From an uncultured Photobacterium sp. (GTDB taxonomy: Bacteria > Pseudomonadota > Gammaproteobacteria > Enterobacterales > Vibrionaceae), in contig CAMQXY010000014.1 of assembly GCA_947039005.1 (NCBI GenBank), forward strand, positions 1 through 45,099: a DNA stretch of 45,099 nt, in the 5' to 3' direction. Position numbers and translations under genes: made by a program. Below the pieces are notes generated by a model. It did no database searches and was not told the DNA's origin. It saw only the letters and a program-made list of their open reading frames with translations. Of this stretch, positions 25,687 to 36,007 are shown in pieces. Position 1 is the stretch's first letter, and every line of letters starts with the position of its first letter.

Positions 25687-26889
25687 TTAGTTTATAGTAT
25701 GACGCCGCTCAGCATGGATCAATAAATTACGAGGAGTTATGGGCTTATTACAAAAAGTACCCACCATCACCTCATAACCCTGTTCTTCAAGAAAACAAGC
25801 ACGATCAAGTGCTAACCAAATTTCAAGTGGTCGTCGAAATAATTGTCGAACAAGTTCCATTCTCTCAGTAATGGCAAATCGCTGTTCACCTTGACGTTGC
25901 CACATCTCAAAATCAATATTATCCGGTAAATCAATACCCTTTTTGGATGCCGCCCACTGACAAAACGCTTCAAAACCTTGCGTTAATAACGCTTTTTGTA
26001 CATTGGGAACCGAAAGGTAAGACTCAGTTTGGTTTAACTCGCGTTGTAATAAATCAAACCCTAAACGAAAGCTAATTTCCACAAACCGTAATTGTCTTAC
26101 CCGATTACCAGCGGTGACTGTTTCTTGCAACGGCAGTCGTAAATCATGTTTAGATAATACTAATACGCTCGTTTTCGCAACAGCAGACATCGCTTGATAG
26201 TGTGACTGACGGATTAAATGATAACAGCACGGTGAAATACTGACTGCCGCCCCTTTGTTAGCGACAACTCGCTGTAATAATGACACATGCAGATCACCGC
26301 AGGCATGTAACGCAACGGCATGTTGATTCGCTGCAATCGCATTATCACTATCGGCACTAAATGCATCGGCATGAACAAAATTAATGTTCAATTGTAATTG
26401 CTTAGCGGCTTGCTCACCGTCGATACATAATTGCTGTTGCCACTCAAGGCTAGTGACTGGCTGTTGATGTGATATCGCCAATACACGCCCAAGATACCCC
26501 TTGCCCGCACACCATTCTAACCATGGTAACCCTAACGGCGGTAAGACCTCATTAAAGGCGATAATTTGTTGCCATTTCCGTCCGGGGATCCCACTATCAA
26601 AACCTTGTGGAACCGATCTTTCAGTACGCGCTAAAGGCATTATTTTTGTTGTAAGCTGAGTTAACCGTTCAGCATCTTCAATCCATGGCTTTAATGCTGC
26701 TGTTAATGCGTTGATATCATGACTTAACAGCTGCAATTGGCTGTCATCTACGGTCATTAACCATTCGCAAAATGGTGAGTTTTGGTGCCAAACATAGCCA
26801 CGTTCAGCAAAAGGCATAAACTGCCAAAATTGACGATTTTTTACCAATAATGTATCAATACGATAAAAAAGCTCAACGTAGTTAGACAT
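25687..26889 (-). CDS. SAM-dependent methyltransferase of unknown target
   Basis: A protein of 400 residues with a central Rossmann methyltransferase domain: motif I LEWCAGKGYLGRVLA, an acidic strand end in TSLEW, then VALHACGDLH and SISPCCYHLI. The Cys-rich HACGDL/SPCCYH pair is typical of the Methyltransf_32/GSTCD-like group, whose substrates are not well known. The flanking N- and C-terminal thirds are alpha-helical and not recognised. I use the ATG at 26889 (MSNYVELF); an in-frame TTG seven codons upstream is less likely. It is followed by cysB upstream on the same strand, but a terminator separates the two, so it has its own promoter. Confidence 0.8.
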   Translation of the reverse strand: MSNYVELFYRIDTLLVKNRQFWQFMPFAERGYVWHQNSPFCEWLMTVDDSQLQLLSHDINALTAALKPWIEDAERLTQLTTKIMPLARTERSVPQGFDSGIPGRKWQQIIAFNEVLPPLGLPWLEWCAGKGYLGRVLAISHQQPVTSLEWQQQLCIDGEQAAKQLQLNINFVHADAFSADSDNAIAANQHAVALHACGDLHVSLLQRVVANKGAAVSISPCCYHLIRQSHYQAMSAVAKTSVLVLSKHDLRLPLQETVTAGNRVRQLRFVEISFRLGFDLLQRELNQTESYLSVPNVQKALLTQGFEAFCQWAASKKGIDLPDNIDFEMWQRQGEQRFAITERMELVRQLFRRPLEIWLALDRACFLEEQGYEVMVGTFCNKPITPRNLLIHAERRHTIN

Positions 26890-26961
26890 AAACAACCATT
26901 TACCCACCAAAAATTTGGGGGCTAGTGTATACCAAGCTTACCTTTGAGACATTAACCAAAT

Positions 26962-26985
26962 AAAAAAATCGCTATCACTAGCGAT
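26962..26985 (-). terminator. Intrinsic terminator of cysB
   Basis: ATCGCTA / TAGCGAT with a 4-nt loop is followed on the minus strand by a run of seven Ts. It starts 30 bp after the cysB stop codon. Confidence 0.85.
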
Positions 26986-27014
26986 CTCTATCATTTTAAC
27001 GGCAACATCTTAGG

Positions 27015-28001
<987 letters not shown>

Positions 28002-28493
28002 TCAATAATCCGTTACCTTTCACACTTAGTCATAAAATCTTTAACTGATTTTTATATCAAAGTATGATCGTGCAACCATGTAATAAATATTTTATATATT
28101 GAATTAGCCTTGTTTCATAGTATTTATTTACTTTTAATCATAAAAATACTATTTCATCATCAAATAGGCATAAGCAATATTAAAACACATCACAATATAT
28201 GAGTTATTACGCATATTGAATAGATATACTAGAGGATAAATACATAATAATGTGTTTCAGCTAAAAATTTACGTCACAAATCTTTTTAATTACCGTCAAA
28301 TAGCTGTCTATTTACGTTGTAATTCTGCATATTGAAGTAAATCCAGCATAAAAACAAAGCATTTAATTTAAAAAACCATATATTTCTCTATGTCGTTATT
28401 TAGTTAGCATTTTTTACTAACAAACTACCACCAAACAACGAGATAGTGTATCTTCCTTAGTCATACATCAATCATGGAAGATAGACACACTTT
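28002..28493. other. Divergent AT-rich intergenic region
   Basis: About 490 bp between cysB and the divergent coiled-coil protein gene. It is very AT-rich. One long inverted repeat, ATAGTATTT ... AAATACTAT, is visible near 28118-28153. No ORF with a ribosome site and no recognised RNA was found. Confidence 0.4.
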
Positions 28494-29255
28494 ATGAGTA
28501 TCCCTCTCGTTATTGGCTTAATCAGTCTTCTGCTAATTTTAATTATTGGTTACAGCGTAATCATTCAATACCGTCAACGGCTAGAAAGTGCTAAACAGCA
28601 AGAATTAGCCAAGCAAGTCGCAATCATTGACGCTACAGAAGAGCTCATCAGTAATGCTAGTCACTTACCTTATAGTAAAGAATTATTAGTTTGTCTTAAT
28701 AAACGTATTCTTTATGCACTTGAAACTATTGCTGAAGTCGATGCAAAAGATCGCTCATTGAAACAACGTATTCATCATGTCAGTGAGCAATTAGCGCACC
28801 TAGAAGCACATTTTGATCAAACCAATATTGTACCTTTTCAAGTACCTAATTCTGATAGGCAAGCTATCGGTATGCTGCAACTGGTTAAACGTTTAAAAAG
28901 TGTAATGAAAGGAGAGCACGGTAAAGGTCGTATTGCGACTCAAGCCTACGTGCTTGAAAATACACGCTTAGATAACATGCAATTAAGAATCAATATTGAG
29001 AATGTCGTTAAACGTGCTAACGATGCGCGCTTAAAACGTCAATTTGGCACTGCTAAACAATTACTAAAGAAAGGTATTGATGTTTTATCATCGCGTAACG
29101 ATACCTATGCAACTAAAGCACAACAAAAATTACAATATATGCTCAATGAAATTGATAATAATATGAGCGTCAGCAGTGAACAAGAACGTCAACAATTACT
29201 TGATAAAGATAATGATGAATTAGATGTACTATTTCAACCTAAGCGAAAATGGTGA
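28494..29255 (+). CDS. Conserved-type membrane-anchored coiled-coil protein, function unknown
   Basis: A protein of 253 residues with one N-terminal membrane helix (MSIPLVIGLISLLLILIIGY, about 3-24). A long, almost wholly helical charged cytoplasmic region follows, with heptad-like stretches around 29-110 and 160-225. No catalytic motif is visible. The topology, an N-terminal anchor with a cytoplasmic coiled coil, resembles scaffold or division-associated proteins, but no family is recognised and I give no function. It is followed by a clear terminator before miaE, so it is transcribed alone. The C-terminus DNDELDVLFQPKRKW is short, acidic then basic. Confidence 0.75.
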   Translation: MSIPLVIGLISLLLILIIGYSVIIQYRQRLESAKQQELAKQVAIIDATEELISNASHLPYSKELLVCLNKRILYALETIAEVDAKDRSLKQRIHHVSEQLAHLEAHFDQTNIVPFQVPNSDRQAIGMLQLVKRLKSVMKGEHGKGRIATQAYVLENTRLDNMQLRINIENVVKRANDARLKRQFGTAKQLLKKGIDVLSSRNDTYATKAQQKLQYMLNEIDNNMSVSSEQERQQLLDKDNDELDVLFQPKRKW

Positions 29256-29290
29256 TTTAATTCTCTTTGCCTTAAAATAGCTCAACGATA

Positions 29291-29314
29291 AAGGTCGCGA
29301 TAGCGGCCTTTTTT
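29291..29314 (+). terminator. Intrinsic terminator of the coiled-coil protein gene
   Basis: AAGGTCGC / GCGGCCTT (8 bp with one G-T pair, GATA loop) is followed directly by TTTT. It starts 36 bp after the stop codon. Confidence 0.85.
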
Positions 29315-29346
29315 ACGCCTTCAATAACAATAAAAAGATATGTATT

Positions 29347-30144
29347 ATGGATAACACTCAACATATGGTTAATGAATTACTTAAACCTATTAACCAATTT
29401 CTTCAATGTGAAACCCCTGATAGTTGGATTGATGAAGCCATCAAACCTGACAATCTGATCCCATTATTGGTTGATCATTGTAATTGTGAATTAAAAGCAA
29501 GTCAGACTGCGATGTTTATGGTGCGTAAATACGCGGTAGATAAACAGAGTGGCGCTGCACTAATGGCATGGGCAAAACCATATGAAGATTTTGTTTATGG
29601 TGGCCATACCCGTTCAACGACTGATTTCCATAGTAAAAAAAATGGGCTGTTAGCCCCCTTAACACCACGCGGTGATTTTGCTCATGGGCAAGAACTGATC
29701 GATAAGATGGTGCGATTAATTAAAGAAGAATTCCATCACTTTGAGCAAGTGTTAGAGATCATGGATAAACGCAATATCCCTTATAGCAACCTCCATGCTG
29801 GTCGTTATGCAAAAGGATTAATGAAAGCAGTACGTACTCATGAACCCGCCACGTTAATTGACAAACTGATTGTCGGCGCATATATAGAAGCACGTTCTTG
29901 TGAGCGATTCGCCAAACTTGCCCCTTATTTAGATCCAGAGCTGAAGAAATTCTATATTTCATTATTACGTTCAGAAGCACGTCATTATCAAGACTACCTG
30001 ACACTTGCTGAAAAAATTGCAGGAACAAACATTGCTGATCGTATTCGTGCTATTGGTAGCAAAGAAGCTGAATTAATTATGGCACCTGATGATACTTTTC
30101 GTTTTCACAGTGGTATTCCTGTCACCACTATTGCTGGTGTTTAA
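29347..30144 (+). CDS. miaE: tRNA-(ms2io6A37) hydroxylase
   Basis: MiaE, 265 residues, is a non-haem diiron monooxygenase that hydroxylates the isopentenyl side chain of ms2i6A37 in tRNAs reading UNN codons. The four-helix-bundle ligand motifs are visible: CNCELKASQ, KEEFHHFEQV, GAYIEARSCERF and RSEARHYQDYL. It occurs in some gammaproteobacteria (Salmonella, vibrios) but not E. coli K-12, consistent with the proposed host. It has a terminator on either side and is therefore a single-gene unit. Confidence 0.94.
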   Translation: MDNTQHMVNELLKPINQFLQCETPDSWIDEAIKPDNLIPLLVDHCNCELKASQTAMFMVRKYAVDKQSGAALMAWAKPYEDFVYGGHTRSTTDFHSKKNGLLAPLTPRGDFAHGQELIDKMVRLIKEEFHHFEQVLEIMDKRNIPYSNLHAGRYAKGLMKAVRTHEPATLIDKLIVGAYIEARSCERFAKLAPYLDPELKKFYISLLRSEARHYQDYLTLAEKIAGTNIADRIRAIGSKEAELIMAPDDTFRFHSGIPVTTIAGV

Positions 30145-30173
30145 AGTCATAATATTGAGTATTGGCACCAACA

Positions 30174-30201
30174 AAAAAACCGCCAAATTTGGCGGTTTTT
30201 T
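30174..30201. terminator. Bidirectional terminator between miaE and topA
   Basis: A perfect palindrome with the core AACCGCCAAATTTGGCGGTT, flanked by further As on the left and Ts on the right, gives a strong hairpin with a T-run on each strand. It serves the convergent miaE and topA genes. Confidence 0.92.
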
Positions 30202-30220
30202 AATGCAAAAGAATAATTAA

Positions 30221-32872
30221 TTACTCTTCTTCTGCTGATTTTTCTTTTTTAGGCTTTTTACGCTTATCAGTAATTTCCCACTTACCGTCCACAAATAGAC
30301 CCGTCCAGCCAGTTGGCTTACCGTCTACTTCTGAGCGCACGTAATTCTCTTTAGTTTTACGAGAAAAACGAATCACTGCTGGTAAACCATCAGGGTCAGC
30401 AACAGGCGCATCGGTTAAGTATAAGAACTTAGGTGATAAACGTTCTTTAAAGCGTACGAGTTCTTCCACTAACGGTGCACGTGTTTCACGTGATTTAGGG
30501 AAGGTGCTCGCTGCCATGAACAAACCAGACGCACCATCACGTAAAACGAAGTACGCGTTGGTGTCTTGTGTACATGGAATTTCTGGTAAATGTACAGGAT
30601 CTTCTTTTGGTGGCGCAACTTCGCCATTCTTTAGAATCTTACGGGTGTTCTTACACTCTTCGTTAGTACACCCCATGTACTTACCAAAACGACCGTTCTT
30701 CAGTTCCATATCAGAACCGCACTTGTCGCATTCAATCAACGGGCCTTCATAGCCTTTAAGCTTAAACTCACCCTTTTCAACAATGTAACCATCACAGCTT
30801 GGGTTATTACCACAAACGTGCAGTTTACGATCTTGATCAATAAGGTAAGCATCCATTGCCGTATTACAAATAGGACAACGCTTTTTAGCACGCAACGCCG
30901 CAGTTTCAACGTCTTCTTCCAGCACATTCACAATGCCGTCTTCACTGCCTAAATTGATTGTTGTTTTGCAACGCTCTTTAGGAGGTAGCGCATAACCTGA
31001 ACAACCAAGGAATACCCCTGTTGATGCAGTACGAATACCCATAGGACGAGAACATGTTGGACATTGAATGTCTGTCAGCACTATATTATTAGGCTGCATG
31101 CCGCCTTCTGATTCATCTAGCTCTGCTTTTTCAAGCTCAGCCGTAAAATCAGAGAAGAATTCATCAAGTACTTTCTTCCAGTTTTTCTCACCTTCAGCGA
31201 TTTTATCGAGATTACCTTCCATACGGGCAGTAAAGTCAAAATCCATCAAATCAGGAAAACTGTTATCAAGACGGTCAGAAACAATCTCACCCATCTTTTC
31301 TGCATAGAAACGACGTTGATCAACACGCACATAACCACGATCTTGAATGGTTGAAATAATCGACGCATACGTTGATGGACGACCAATGCCACGCTTTTCA
31401 AGTTCTTTAACCAATGCCGCTTCTGTAAAGCGTGCTGGCGGCTTAGTGAAGTGTTGTTTAGGCTCAAGTTGCTCTAACTTCAGCACATCACCCACATTCA
31501 CTTCAGGTAATGTTGTATCTTCATTTTTACCTGATGGACGCTGTACTAATGTCCAACCCGCAAAACGCAATGTACGACCTTTCGCTTTCAGCAAGAACTC
31601 ACCAGCTTTAACGTTAATCGTACTTGAGTCATATTTTGCAGGCATCATCTGACAAGACACAAATTGACGCCAAATTAAGTCATACAACTTAACGGCATCT
31701 TGATCCATACCTTCTAAATTTTCAGCTTTTACTTCAACGCTTGAAGGACGAATCGCTTCGTGCGCTTCTTGGGCGTTTTTCTTGCTACCATAAACATTGG
31801 CATTTTCAGGTAAATACTCATTACCGTACTCGTTACCAATAAACTCACGTGCTGCCTCAACGGCCTCTTTTGAAAGGTTAGTTGAGTCGGTACGCATGTA
31901 AGTAATATAACCAGCTTCATACAGACGCTGTGCAAGTCCCATGGTACGTTTAACACCGTAACCAAGGCGTGTACTTGCTGCTTGCTGTAATGTCGAGGTG
32001 ATATAAGGTGCTGATGGCTTACTGCTTGTTGGGCGATCTTCACGCTCAATCACTTCATACGCTGCTTTTTCAAGTAACGTATTGGCAGCCATCGCATCGA
32101 CTTTATTCACCGGGCGGAATGCTTTACCCGCCTGCTGCGCCACCATTAATCGTAAAGCATCTTTGCCTACGGTTAAGGTATCAGCATGAATATCCCAGAA
32201 CTCTTCAGGATCAAACGCGTTAATTTCATGCTCACGCTCAACAATCAGCTTAACTGCCACCGATTGTACACGACCAGCCGATAGACCACGTGCAACCTTT
32301 TTCCACAATAGTGGTGATACCATGAAACCCACAACACGGTCGAGGAATCGACGCGTTTGTTGAGCATTCACACCATCAATATTCAATTCACCAGGTTGTT
32401 CAAACGCTTGTTGAATCGCATTTTTAGTTATTTCGTTAAAAACAACGCGTTTATAGCGTGACTCATCGCCGCCGATGATCTCACGAAGGTGCCACGCAAT
32501 GGCTTCTCCTTCGCGGTCTAAATCCGTTGCGAGATAAATAAAATCAGCATCTTCTGCTAATTTTTGTAATTCACTAACAACTTTTTCTTTACCCGGAAGT
32601 ATTTCATAATGCGCATTCCAATCATCATAGGGATCAACACCCATTTTGCTGATTAGCGCTTTACGATCTTTCTTCTGTTTAATCGTTGCTTTTTCTTCAA
32701 CACTCAACCCTTTAGTCGATGTTGCTACAGCTTTTTTACCGCCACTTCGGGCGCCCGTTGGTAAATCACGTACGTGACCAACGCTTGATTTTACAATGAA
32801 ATCCTTACCCAAGTACTTATTGATTGTTTTCGCCTTGGCAGGGGACTCCACGATAACGAGAGATTTACCCAT
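30221..32872 (-). CDS. topA: DNA topoisomerase I
   Basis: A type IA topoisomerase (883 residues; 865 in E. coli) that relaxes negative supercoils. The Toprim domain is at the N-terminus ([18 protein letters not shown], and [13 protein letters not shown] with its metal-binding acidic residues). The active-site tyrosine is in [15 protein letters not shown]. The C-terminal part keeps the four-Cys zinc motifs, [18 protein letters not shown] and CDKCGSDME with their partners, and ends in a Lys-rich tail. The topA-yciN-sohB neighbourhood is the same as in enterics. It is the functional counterpart of gyrA in this window. Confidence 0.98.
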   Translation of the reverse strand: MGKSLVIVESPAKAKTINKYLGKDFIVKSSVGHVRDLPTGARSGGKKAVATSTKGLSVEEKATIKQKKDRKALISKMGVDPYDDWNAHYEILPGKEKVVSELQKLAEDADFIYLATDLDREGEAIAWHLREIIGGDESRYKRVVFNEITKNAIQQAFEQPGELNIDGVNAQQTRRFLDRVVGFMVSPLLWKKVARGLSAGRVQSVAVKLIVEREHEINAFDPEEFWDIHADTLTVGKDALRLMVAQQAGKAFRPVNKVDAMAANTLLEKAAYEVIEREDRPTSSKPSAPYITSTLQQAASTRLGYGVKRTMGLAQRLYEAGYITYMRTDSTNLSKEAVEAAREFIGNEYGNEYLPENANVYGSKKNAQEAHEAIRPSSVEVKAENLEGMDQDAVKLYDLIWRQFVSCQMMPAKYDSSTINVKAGEFLLKAKGRTLRFAGWTLVQRPSGKNEDTTLPEVNVGDVLKLEQLEPKQHFTKPPARFTEAALVKELEKRGIGRPSTYASIISTIQDRGYVRVDQRRFYAEKMGEIVSDRLDNSFPDLMDFDFTARMEGNLDKIAEGEKNWKKVLDEFFSDFTAELEKAELDESEGGMQPNNIVLTDIQCPTCSRPMGIRTASTGVFLGCSGYALPPKERCKTTINLGSEDGIVNVLEEDVETAALRAKKRCPICNTAMDAYLIDQDRKLHVCGNNPSCDGYIVEKGEFKLKGYEGPLIECDKCGSDMELKNGRFGKYMGCTNEECKNTRKILKNGEVAPPKEDPVHLPEIPCTQDTNAYFVLRDGASGLFMAASTFPKSRETRAPLVEELVRFKERLSPKFLYLTDAPVADPDGLPAVIRFSRKTKENYVRSEVDGKPTGWTGLFVDGKWEITDKRKKPKKEKSAEEE

Positions 32873-33258
32873 AATGACCCTATTACGTCCTCGTGCTCGC
32901 TAATTCTAAAAATATAAATAACTGCTTAGCTAATCATTAGCGCCACAACATTCGACCAATCTCATTAAGTCACTAATCGAAAAACCTAAGAGCAGTGAAT
33001 TAATATGATGAGTTCCAATTTGATAATGATACATATTTGCAATGAATTATTGCACTTAATTTACGTAAAATACTCTTTACATATTGGGCTAGAAAACAAG
33101 AAGGTCAACTGCTTTTTAATTTATTTCGTCTATTTGGTTGTACCTTCCGCACTTGTTATTAATTTGTAAATATAGTTTAAGCTTCGTTTAATACCTTTAC
33201 AACGCACTGATAATCAAGGTTATAAAGTCATAATTTACCTTATAGGACAATCACTTTG
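32873..33258. other. AT-rich intergenic region upstream of topA
   Basis: About 390 bp of AT-rich DNA that must hold the topA promoter(s). I see no convincing ORF here. GATAATGATACATATTTGC (33022-33040) partly resembles a Fur box but is not convincing. Confidence 0.35.
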
Positions 33259-33375
33259 ATGATTTCTAGTACCTGTAATAACATAAAACCGCATCATCAA
33301 TATCATCTATATCTTATTATTCGATTAGCTTTATTAATTTTTTTTGCATTTAGTCACACTATTGATTTTTTTTAA
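33259..33375 (+). CDS. Possible 38-aa small protein upstream of yciN
   Basis: An ATG at 33259 opens a 38-codon frame with a polar start (MISSTCNNIKPHHQYH) and a hydrophobic end (LYLIIRLALLIFFAFSH, then TIDFF). AGGA lies 11 nt upstream, a loose spacing. The very AT-rich DNA (long T-runs) makes Phe/Leu/Ile codons likely by chance, so this may not be a gene. Confidence 0.22.
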   Translation: MISSTCNNIKPHHQYHLYLIIRLALLIFFAFSHTIDFF

Positions 33376-33488
33376 TATCATCAGCATATATATCTGAATA
33401 AATATTAACCAATTAACAATACTGTTATTTGTTTTCTGACACCAACTTACTTAGACTATGATTATTTCACTATCAACGAGTATTAATC

Positions 33489-33746
33489 ATGGCTAATAAA
33501 GCTGAAATTTCAATCAATGAGCTGTTAATGATCGCTAACCAAATCATTCAAGATCATAAAGATTATGTTGAAGGTATGCGCGCAACATCTGTAATAGAAA
33601 AAGACGGCGTACTGATCTTCAAAGGCGAATATTTTCTTGATGATGAAGGCCTACCAACAGCTAAAACTACAGCGGTTTTTAATATGTTTAAATTCCTAGC
33701 TCATAAATTATCACCAGAATTTACTCTAAATTCACTGCTTGTTTAA
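33489..33746 (+). CDS. yciN: YciN family protein (DUF2498)
   Basis: A small soluble protein of 85 residues matching YciN: ISINELLMIANQIIQDHKDY, GMRATSVIEKDGVLIFKGEYFLD and FNMFKFLAHKLSPEF. Its function is unknown. It lies between topA and sohB as in E. coli, here divergent from topA and convergent with sohB. Only a weak GAG precedes the start. Confidence 0.9.
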   Translation: MANKAEISINELLMIANQIIQDHKDYVEGMRATSVIEKDGVLIFKGEYFLDDEGLPTAKTTAVFNMFKFLAHKLSPEFTLNSLLV

Positions 33747-33754
33747 ATCTAAAA

Positions 33755-33779
33755 AAAACCCGCAATAACTGCGGGTTTT
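33755..33779. terminator. Bidirectional terminator between yciN and sohB
   Basis: AAAACCCGCA / TGCGGGTTTT, a 10-bp stem with a 5-nt loop, ends in T-runs on both strands. Confidence 0.9.
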
Positions 33780-33804
33780 CTCAATGAAAAATCACCTAAT
33801 AAGC

Positions 33805-34866
33805 TTACATGAAGGGACGCTGACCACGTGCAACCCACTTCATTAATAATGTATCAGCCGCTTCACTTGATGCACCTGATAGTTTCTCAATCAACTTCTT
33901 GCGACGCACATATTTAACTTGTAGCACTTCACGCGATTTACACGCTTCGGTAATCAAATCATCACTGGTGCTAATCTGATCAACTAAGCCTAACTCAAGT
34001 GCTTGCTGACCAAACCAATGCTCCCCTGTTGCGACTTTATTAAGATCAAGATCTGGGCGGTGAACAGCAATAAACTGCTTAAATAAACCGTGCGTTTCTT
34101 CAATCTCTTCTTTGAATTTTTCGCGGGCTTTATCTGAATTTTCACCGAACATGGTTAATGTACGTTTAAACTCACCTGCGGTAATTTGTTCAAACTCAAT
34201 ATCGTTTTTCTTCAATACCTTACTGAAGTTCGGCAGTTGTGCAATAACACCAATTGAGCCCACAATAGCAAACGGCGCTGATACAATTTTATCCGCAACA
34301 CATGCCATCATATAACCGCCACTTGCTGCAACTTTATCAACGGCAATCGTTAGTGTAATACCTGCCGCTTTTAAACGATCAAGCTGTGAAGATGCTAAAC
34401 CGTAAGCATGCACCATGCCGCCGCCAGTTTCTAAACGCAGTAACACTTCATCACCTTCAATCGCAATCGCTAAAATCGCACTAATTTCTTGGCGTAATGA
34501 TGACACTTCACGCGCATCAATACTGCCATGAAAATCAATCACGAATAAACGTGGATCACGGGCTATGGTTAAATTGCCATTTTTTACAGCTTGTTTAATT
34601 TCATTTTGACGAGCTTTATCATGTTCTTTATCTGATTTTTTCTCTGCTTTATCACGTGCTTTTAATAATGCTTTATCAAATAAATGTAACTCTAACTGAT
34701 CGACAGTATCTTTATACTGCTCAGTTAAATCGATAACTTCTAGCTCACCTTTTTGTGATCCATGACGACCATTTAAGGCTTTAGCTAATACCAATACACC
34801 AACAATCGCAATCACAACTGTTGCTATTTTGGCGAAAAACAAACCATACTCAAACAAAAATTCCAA
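33805..34866 (-). CDS. sohB: Inner-membrane S49-family peptidase
   Basis: SohB, 353 residues, related to signal peptide peptidase SppA. An N-terminal membrane helix (about 8-28) anchors it. A charged helical linker rich in Lys and Asp follows (about 60-95), then the ClpP-like peptidase domain. The Ser-Lys dyad is visible as S182 in VAASGGYMMA and K234 in GEFKRTLTMFG. In E. coli, multicopy sohB suppresses loss of the periplasmic protease DegP. It is divergent from yciK with a 265-bp gap that should hold both promoters; no specific site was recognised there. Confidence 0.95.
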   Translation of the reverse strand: MEFLFEYGLFFAKIATVVIAIVGVLVLAKALNGRHGSQKGELEVIDLTEQYKDTVDQLELHLFDKALLKARDKAEKKSDKEHDKARQNEIKQAVKNGNLTIARDPRLFVIDFHGSIDAREVSSLRQEISAILAIAIEGDEVLLRLETGGGMVHAYGLASSQLDRLKAAGITLTIAVDKVAASGGYMMACVADKIVSAPFAIVGSIGVIAQLPNFSKVLKKNDIEFEQITAGEFKRTLTMFGENSDKAREKFKEEIEETHGLFKQFIAVHRPDLDLNKVATGEHWFGQQALELGLVDQISTSDDLITEACKSREVLQVKYVRRKKLIEKLSGASSEAADTLLMKWVARGQRPFM

Positions 34867-35130
34867 TATTAAATCCTCAATTAGGCAAGAAAATGTGCCA
34901 TAAGTTATTGTAACTGTGTAATCACTATCGCCGCTATTACTTCAATTTATCACGATAATAAATCAAGCTCACCATCACGATTTTCAAATAAAAGTACATT
35001 CTCTCAGAGTGTAAATTCTGATATGTTTTAGTAGTAATCGATATTACAGCTAAGCTCAAGACTTGATGCGTTCTTCGACGAAAAAACAGTCAAATAACAA
35101 CAAAAAGACATTATTTAAAAGGAAGCTACT

Positions 35131-35901
35131 GTGGATTATCAAATTGCTGCGAACAATTTAAAAGATCGGGTGATATTAGTTACAGGGGCTGGTGATGGAA
35201 TCGGTCGAGAAGCGGCAATCCACTATGCTGCTCATGGTGCTACCGTTATTTTATTAGGTAGAACAGTTGCCAAACTTGAAGCTGTTTATGATCAAATAGA
35301 AAAACATGGTGGTAAGCAACCTGCGATTGTACCGTTAGATTTAATGGGAGCAACTAAACAGCATTATCTCGATATGGTGGAGACTATTAAGCAACAATTT
35401 GGGCGTTTAGATGGCGTATTACACAATGCCGGTTTATTAGGCGCATTGAGTCCCATTGACCATATTGAAGAAGCTATTTTTGATGATGTAATGCAAGTAA
35501 ACGTAAAAGCGCAACTATTACTGACTCAAGCTATTCTGCCATTAATCAAACAATCACCCGATGGGCGCATTATCTTTACCTCATCAACGGTTGGTCACAG
35601 TGGTCGTGCTTTTTGGGGCACGTATGCTATTTCTAAATTTGCCACCGAAGGCATGATGCAAGTGCTGGCAGACGAACTCAGTAATACTACCGTTAATGTA
35701 AATGCTATCAATCCAGGCGGCACTCGTACAGGAATGCGTGCACAAGCTTTTCCGGCGGAAGATGCCCGTTTATTGAAAACACCACAAGATATTATGCCGC
35801 TTTACTTATATTTAATGGGACCTGAAAGCCGTGATGTATCAGGGCAATGTATTGATGCCCAACCACACCGTAAACCCGGAATCAGTTGCGAAGAAGAATA
35901 A
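35131..35901 (+). CDS. yciK: Short-chain dehydrogenase/reductase YciK
   Basis: A classical SDR of 256 residues close to E. coli YciK. The nucleotide-binding loop is VTGAGDGIGREAA, the NAG motif is LHNAGLLG, the catalytic Ser is in FTSSTVG, and YxxxK appears as YAISK. The C-terminus NPGGTRTGMRAQAFP and DAQPHRKPGIS is typical of YciK. The substrate is unknown. The start is GTG, 7 nt after AAGGAAG; no ATG fits. It is a single-gene unit ended by the terminator at 35940. Confidence 0.93.
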   Translation: MDYQIAANNLKDRVILVTGAGDGIGREAAIHYAAHGATVILLGRTVAKLEAVYDQIEKHGGKQPAIVPLDLMGATKQHYLDMVETIKQQFGRLDGVLHNAGLLGALSPIDHIEEAIFDDVMQVNVKAQLLLTQAILPLIKQSPDGRIIFTSSTVGHSGRAFWGTYAISKFATEGMMQVLADELSNTTVNVNAINPGGTRTGMRAQAFPAEDARLLKTPQDIMPLYLYLMGPESRDVSGQCIDAQPHRKPGISCEEE

Positions 35902-35939
35902 TTAATCAGTACTGTAATCAATAAATAATAGCGATAAAA

Positions 35940-35963
35940 AAAGCCGACATCGCTGTCGGCTTT
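35940..35963. terminator. Bidirectional terminator between yciK and rluB
   Basis: AAAGCCGACA / TGTCGGCTTT, a 10-bp stem with a TCGC loop, lies between the convergent genes, with As before it and TTTCT after. Confidence 0.88.
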
Positions 35964-36007
35964 CTAATATTAATAGCGCTATTACATCCGTTAGCAGTGT
36001 TTACACA

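Noticed and set aside
31068-32223. Several plus- and minus-strand frames of 70-106 codons inside topA
   Set aside because: Shadows of the topA reading frame; no ribosome sites or recognisable domains.
33022-33040. Fur-box-like GATAATGATACATATTTGC upstream of topA
   Set aside because: Only the left 10 bases match well (about 14 of 19 overall); in such AT-rich DNA this is expected by chance and topA/yciN are not iron genes.
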